From positions 4,655,001 through 4,719,000 of the forward strand of contig OY727095.1 of assembly GCA_963402885.1 (NCBI GenBank): DNA of 64,000 bases. Reading direction: 5' to 3'. This DNA comes from Antedon bifida (taxonomy: Eukaryota > Echinodermata > Crinoidea > Comatulida > Antedonidae). The position numbers and the translations under genes are program-made. Positions 63,401-64,000 of this stretch are shown piece after piece; within the stretch, counting starts at the first letter, position 1, and every line of letters begins with the position of its first letter. Below the pieces are notes generated by a model. The model was not told the origin of the DNA and did no database searches. It saw nothing but the letters and a program-made list of their open reading frames with translations.

Positions 63401-63682
63401 ATATTAATAATTTTATTTGTTTTCCAATCAGCAAATAACATCGTGGGAGTTGTTAGATAGTCTGCAAGACATTTTCAAATCATTTGATGATCGTAACCAA
63501 TACTTAAACTGTTCTAAGCACCAGCAACCACCACCATCGGCCACGCTACAGGGCAACATTGCAGTAAGTGGGGGTAAGGTAGGCTTCCAGGCCGAGGCCC
63601 AACAACAAGTGGTGCCTGTCACGAAGGCAGGAAAAGCCCAAGTTGAAGACTCTGCTATTGGTCTTATCAAGAACATTCTCTC
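45445..63682 (+). CDS. CCDC180: CCDC180 orthologue (23 exons, 3' end beyond window)
   Basis: Exons: 45445-45516, 45771-45958, 46072-46160, 46876-46985, 47413-47479, 47877-47914, 48368-48502, 48734-48993, 49311-49430, 49798-49966, 50142-50264, 50721-50894, 51330-51445, 51923-52049, 52260-52373, 53103-53371, 53523-53604, 53787-54061, 54280-54426, 54969-55145, 55610-55793, 61879-61944, 63432-63682. That is 3353 nt (1117 codons plus two bases), all GT-AG and phase-consistent. The product is almost wholly coiled coil. Family landmarks: KVYRQIFDAEVQLVQALEKS at the start, then a DUF4455-type region with MKPPSSTKAAVYQWNNEI, GAGHLWDVHEIGLAKQE and ELDLRLHLHGPRCRRAELDI. A Ser/Thr-rich linker and the start of the DUF4456 region follow. 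CCDC180 function is poorly known; it is associated with testis and ciliated cells. Exons 22-23 are less certain, because exon 22 is a short low-complexity Ser/Thr exon after a 6-kb intron. An extra exon in that gap cannot be excluded. Confidence 0.88.
46197..46446. mobile_element. TCTACACTATCAAACT MITE, copy 2, with 21-bp tandem core
   Basis: Ends: TAAAGCTCTGTGTACACTAT and GTCAAACTAGTCTGATAGTTTAGACAGAGCTA. The core is six copies of a 21-bp unit (CATATTTGGGCATATCGCTAC) at about 46275-46403. Because 21 is a multiple of three, the array leaves open frames on both strands (heptapeptide MPKYGSD on the minus strand). These are repeat artefacts. It starts 36 bp after CCDC180 exon 3. Confidence 0.85.
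47148..47325. mobile_element. 162-bp hAT-type MITE with perfect 8-bp target duplication
   Basis: The element 47156-47317 starts CAGTGGCGTAAT and ends GTTACATCACTG, near-inverse ends typical of hAT transposons. It is flanked on both sides by the identical 8-bp duplication TTTCCATC (47148-47155 and 47318-47325). It has no coding capacity. It lies in CCDC180 intron 4. Confidence 0.9.
49011..49187. mobile_element. TCTACACTATCAAACT MITE, copy 3
   Basis: Ends TTAAAGCCATGTCTACACTA and GTGTAGACAGAGCTTTAG, with inner GATGTGCCCATATATGGACA and ACTACCATATTT repeats. It starts 18 bp after CCDC180 exon 8 and fills more than half of the 317-bp intron. Confidence 0.85.
49983..50100 (+). repeat. tRNA-derived SINE (copy 2)
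   Basis: A box TAGCTTGGTGGTTAAGATGC, then B box GGTTCAAATCC at 50035-50045, in tRNA-like spacing. The stem bases do not pair as a functional tRNA, and no poly-T terminator or acceptor arm is seen. A tail runs past CAGTCTTTTAGCC. It lies in CCDC180 intron 10. Confidence 0.75.
51088..51160 (-). repeat. tRNA-derived SINE (copy 3)
   Basis: On the minus strand: GAGTTGTGGCTTGGTGGTGG (A box) and GGGTTCAAGTCC (B box, plus-strand 51108-51119). Same family as 23429-23530 and 49983-50100. It lies in CCDC180 intron 12. Confidence 0.7.
52056..52180. mobile_element. TCTACACTATCAAACT MITE, copy 4 (truncated)
   Basis: It begins CTAAAGCTCTGTCTAG only 7 bp after the CCDC180 exon 14 donor, then TTTGACAAAAA, GATGTGCCCAAATATGGTAG and ATGTCCATATATGGTCACAT. 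The right terminal repeat is lost near TTGTCACATAAA. The whole intron is 210 bp, so the element makes up most of it. Confidence 0.8.
52470..52494 (+). repeat. (AAAT)n microsatellite
   Basis: Six tandem AAAT units in CCDC180 intron 15. Confidence 0.9.
54430..54890 (+). repeat. 28-bp minisatellite in CCDC180 intron 19
   Basis: About 15 variable units of the type AATGTCATTGTCCCACCAATG, most often 28 bp long (some shortened to 20-24). The array starts four bases after the splice donor GTAAGT of exon 19 and fills nearly all of a 542-bp intron. Its words (CAATGTCA, CATTGTC) recur in the larger array at 57210-58235. Confidence 0.9.
55911..55978 (-). pseudogene. 5S rRNA-derived fragment
   Basis: On the minus strand TTGAAACACCTGTTCTCGTC, then AGATCACCGAAGTTAACC and AACGTTGGGTCCGGTTGCG follow 5S rRNA from about base 25 to 80. 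It shares the TTGAAACACC entry point with the 12412-12510 copy, so both derive from the same truncated source or insertion mechanism. It lies 117 bp after CCDC180 exon 21. Confidence 0.7.
56336..56357 (+). repeat. (AAT)n microsatellite
   Basis: Seven tandem AAT units in CCDC180 intron 21. Confidence 0.9.
57084..57195. mobile_element. Truncated inverted copy of the 20039-20231 MITE
   Basis: Starts GGGAGCTTTCGATTTGCGAC and contains TAGTTCAGGTCAATCGGTCG and GAGGAGTGAGGACACATGTT. These match the reverse complement of the right half of 20039-20231. The other end is missing; the minisatellite follows directly. Confidence 0.6.
57200..58240 (+). repeat. 1-kb minisatellite, ~38-bp unit, in CCDC180 intron 21
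   Basis: About 27 units of a 38-bp motif (CACCATGCCAACATTGTCAC then CATCAATGTCACCAACAG), with 41-bp variants that add CTACAC. No unit contains a stop in any forward frame, so three long overlapping frames run through it (up to 318 codons). They are artefacts: no start context, no splice signal, His/Gln/Thr/Ser/Met only. Flanks are rich in CATCAT. Confidence 0.95.
58240..61878. other. Remainder of CCDC180 intron 21
   Basis: AT-rich with ATC/CAT-biased stretches to about 59420, then unremarkable sequence. A degenerate relative of the GGGAG-ended MITE may lie at 60980-61100. A possible splice acceptor at 61430 (TTTTCATTACAG) is followed by in-frame stops and no good donor, so no exon is called. 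Confidence 0.4.
61972..62273 (+). promoter_or_regulatory. Nine-unit tandem array of X-box-like (RFX) motifs
   Basis: A 37-bp unit repeated about nine times carries GTTACCTAGCAAC, exact at 62005, 62042, 62079, 62187, 62224 and 62261. Single-change versions are at 62116 and 62150, and a weaker one at 61972. It fits the RFX X-box pattern GTNRCC-N-RGNAAC and contains the CCTAGCAAC core of classical X boxes. It lies in CCDC180 intron 22, starting 28 bp after exon 22. It is certain as a tandem repeat; the regulatory reading is inference. Confidence 0.6.
62457..63278. mobile_element. 822-bp non-autonomous transposon with GGATTTATCAA ends
   Basis: Left end CAGGGGCCGGATTTATCAA; right end TTGATAAATGCCAACCCTG, an imperfect inverse. 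Subterminal repeats of CTTAGCAAAAAAAT and TAAGACGA/TCGTCTTA occur on both sides. The GC-richer core (62640-63110) has an 86-codon minus frame (62707-62967) with no recognisable domain. No clear target duplication. It lies in CCDC180 intron 22. Confidence 0.7.
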
Positions 63683-63717
63683 GTAAGTACTTGTTTCATA
63701 TGTTGTATACCATTAAA

Positions 63718-63862
63718 ATACAGTAGAATCCCCTGAAACAACCCTATTCAGGGGACACGTCTATAAAGAGAACACTTTCCTGTGAAATAAATGAGTGGAA
63801 ATATGTTTTGACAATGCAGGAGACACCCCTATTAAGGGGTCACTTTAATAGGGGCTCTACAG
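63718..63862 (+). mobile_element. TACAGTAGAATCCCC MITE (copy 2)
   Basis: The left end ACAGTAGAATCCCCTGAAAC and right end TAGGGGCTCTACAGTA are inverted. The inside has CCTATTCAGGGGACACG and CCTATTAAGGGGTCACTTT. Related to 16736-16905. It starts 36 bp after CCDC180 exon 23. Confidence 0.7.
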
Positions 63863-64000
63863 TATAGTGTACTTTCAATATTGAACAATAATAGTATAAA
63901 GAGCATGATGCCAATTATGGTTCATACTAAATTTGTAGATTAGTATGTTATTATGTACGCCTGGCTGCCACAACAAAATACTATGTGAACCATTCATTTT

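Overview
This is animal nuclear DNA: about 35-40% GC, genes split by GT-AG introns of 0.1-12 kb, and many short interspersed repeats. I rebuilt six protein-coding genes by joining exons with matching splice phases. The gene set (BCL10, TRAF, EEIG1/FAM102, OCIAD1, CCDC180, APOL-like), the compact introns, the 5S-like and tRNA-like repeats, and clusters of AGGCCTA and TACTGTA words suggest a marine invertebrate deuterostome. An echinoderm is my best guess; the species is not identified.

Layout. (1) 880-4871, minus: an apolipoprotein-L-like gene, three exons, 367 aa. (2) 6661-23712, plus: EEIG1/FAM102 orthologue, nine exons, 386 aa, close to the length of the vertebrate protein. (3) 23713-30180: AT-rich 3' flank/UTR with repeats. 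(4) 30180-37559, plus: a TRAF2-like gene (RING, TRAF zinc fingers, MATH), seven coding exons, 691 aa. A 5'-truncated LINE with an intact RT reading frame lies in its 5' region (30922-32340, minus). (5) 39889-42208, plus: a BCL10 orthologue, four exons, 193 aa. (6) 43383-44180, minus: OCIAD1 orthologue in one coding exon. (7) 45445 to the window end, plus: CCDC180, 23 exons found, running off the right edge. APOL/EEIG1 and OCIAD1/CCDC180 are divergent pairs; BCL10/OCIAD1 are convergent.

How the genes may relate. EEIG1 (RANK signalling), TRAF and BCL10 all belong to NF-kB-linked pathways in vertebrates and sit next to one another here. Whether this is functional clustering or old conserved linkage cannot be told from one window.

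Most interesting non-coding structures: a 112-bp near-perfect palindrome just after the TRAF stop codon (37573-37684); a nine-unit array of RFX X-box-like motifs in a CCDC180 intron (61972-62273); one MITE family sitting 7-37 bp after three CCDC180 splice donors; a paired kB-like plus CRE-like module around BCL10 exon 1; two 5S-rRNA-derived sequences; and two intronic minisatellites built on related words. All calls come from reading the sequence and from recalled family features; no database search was run.
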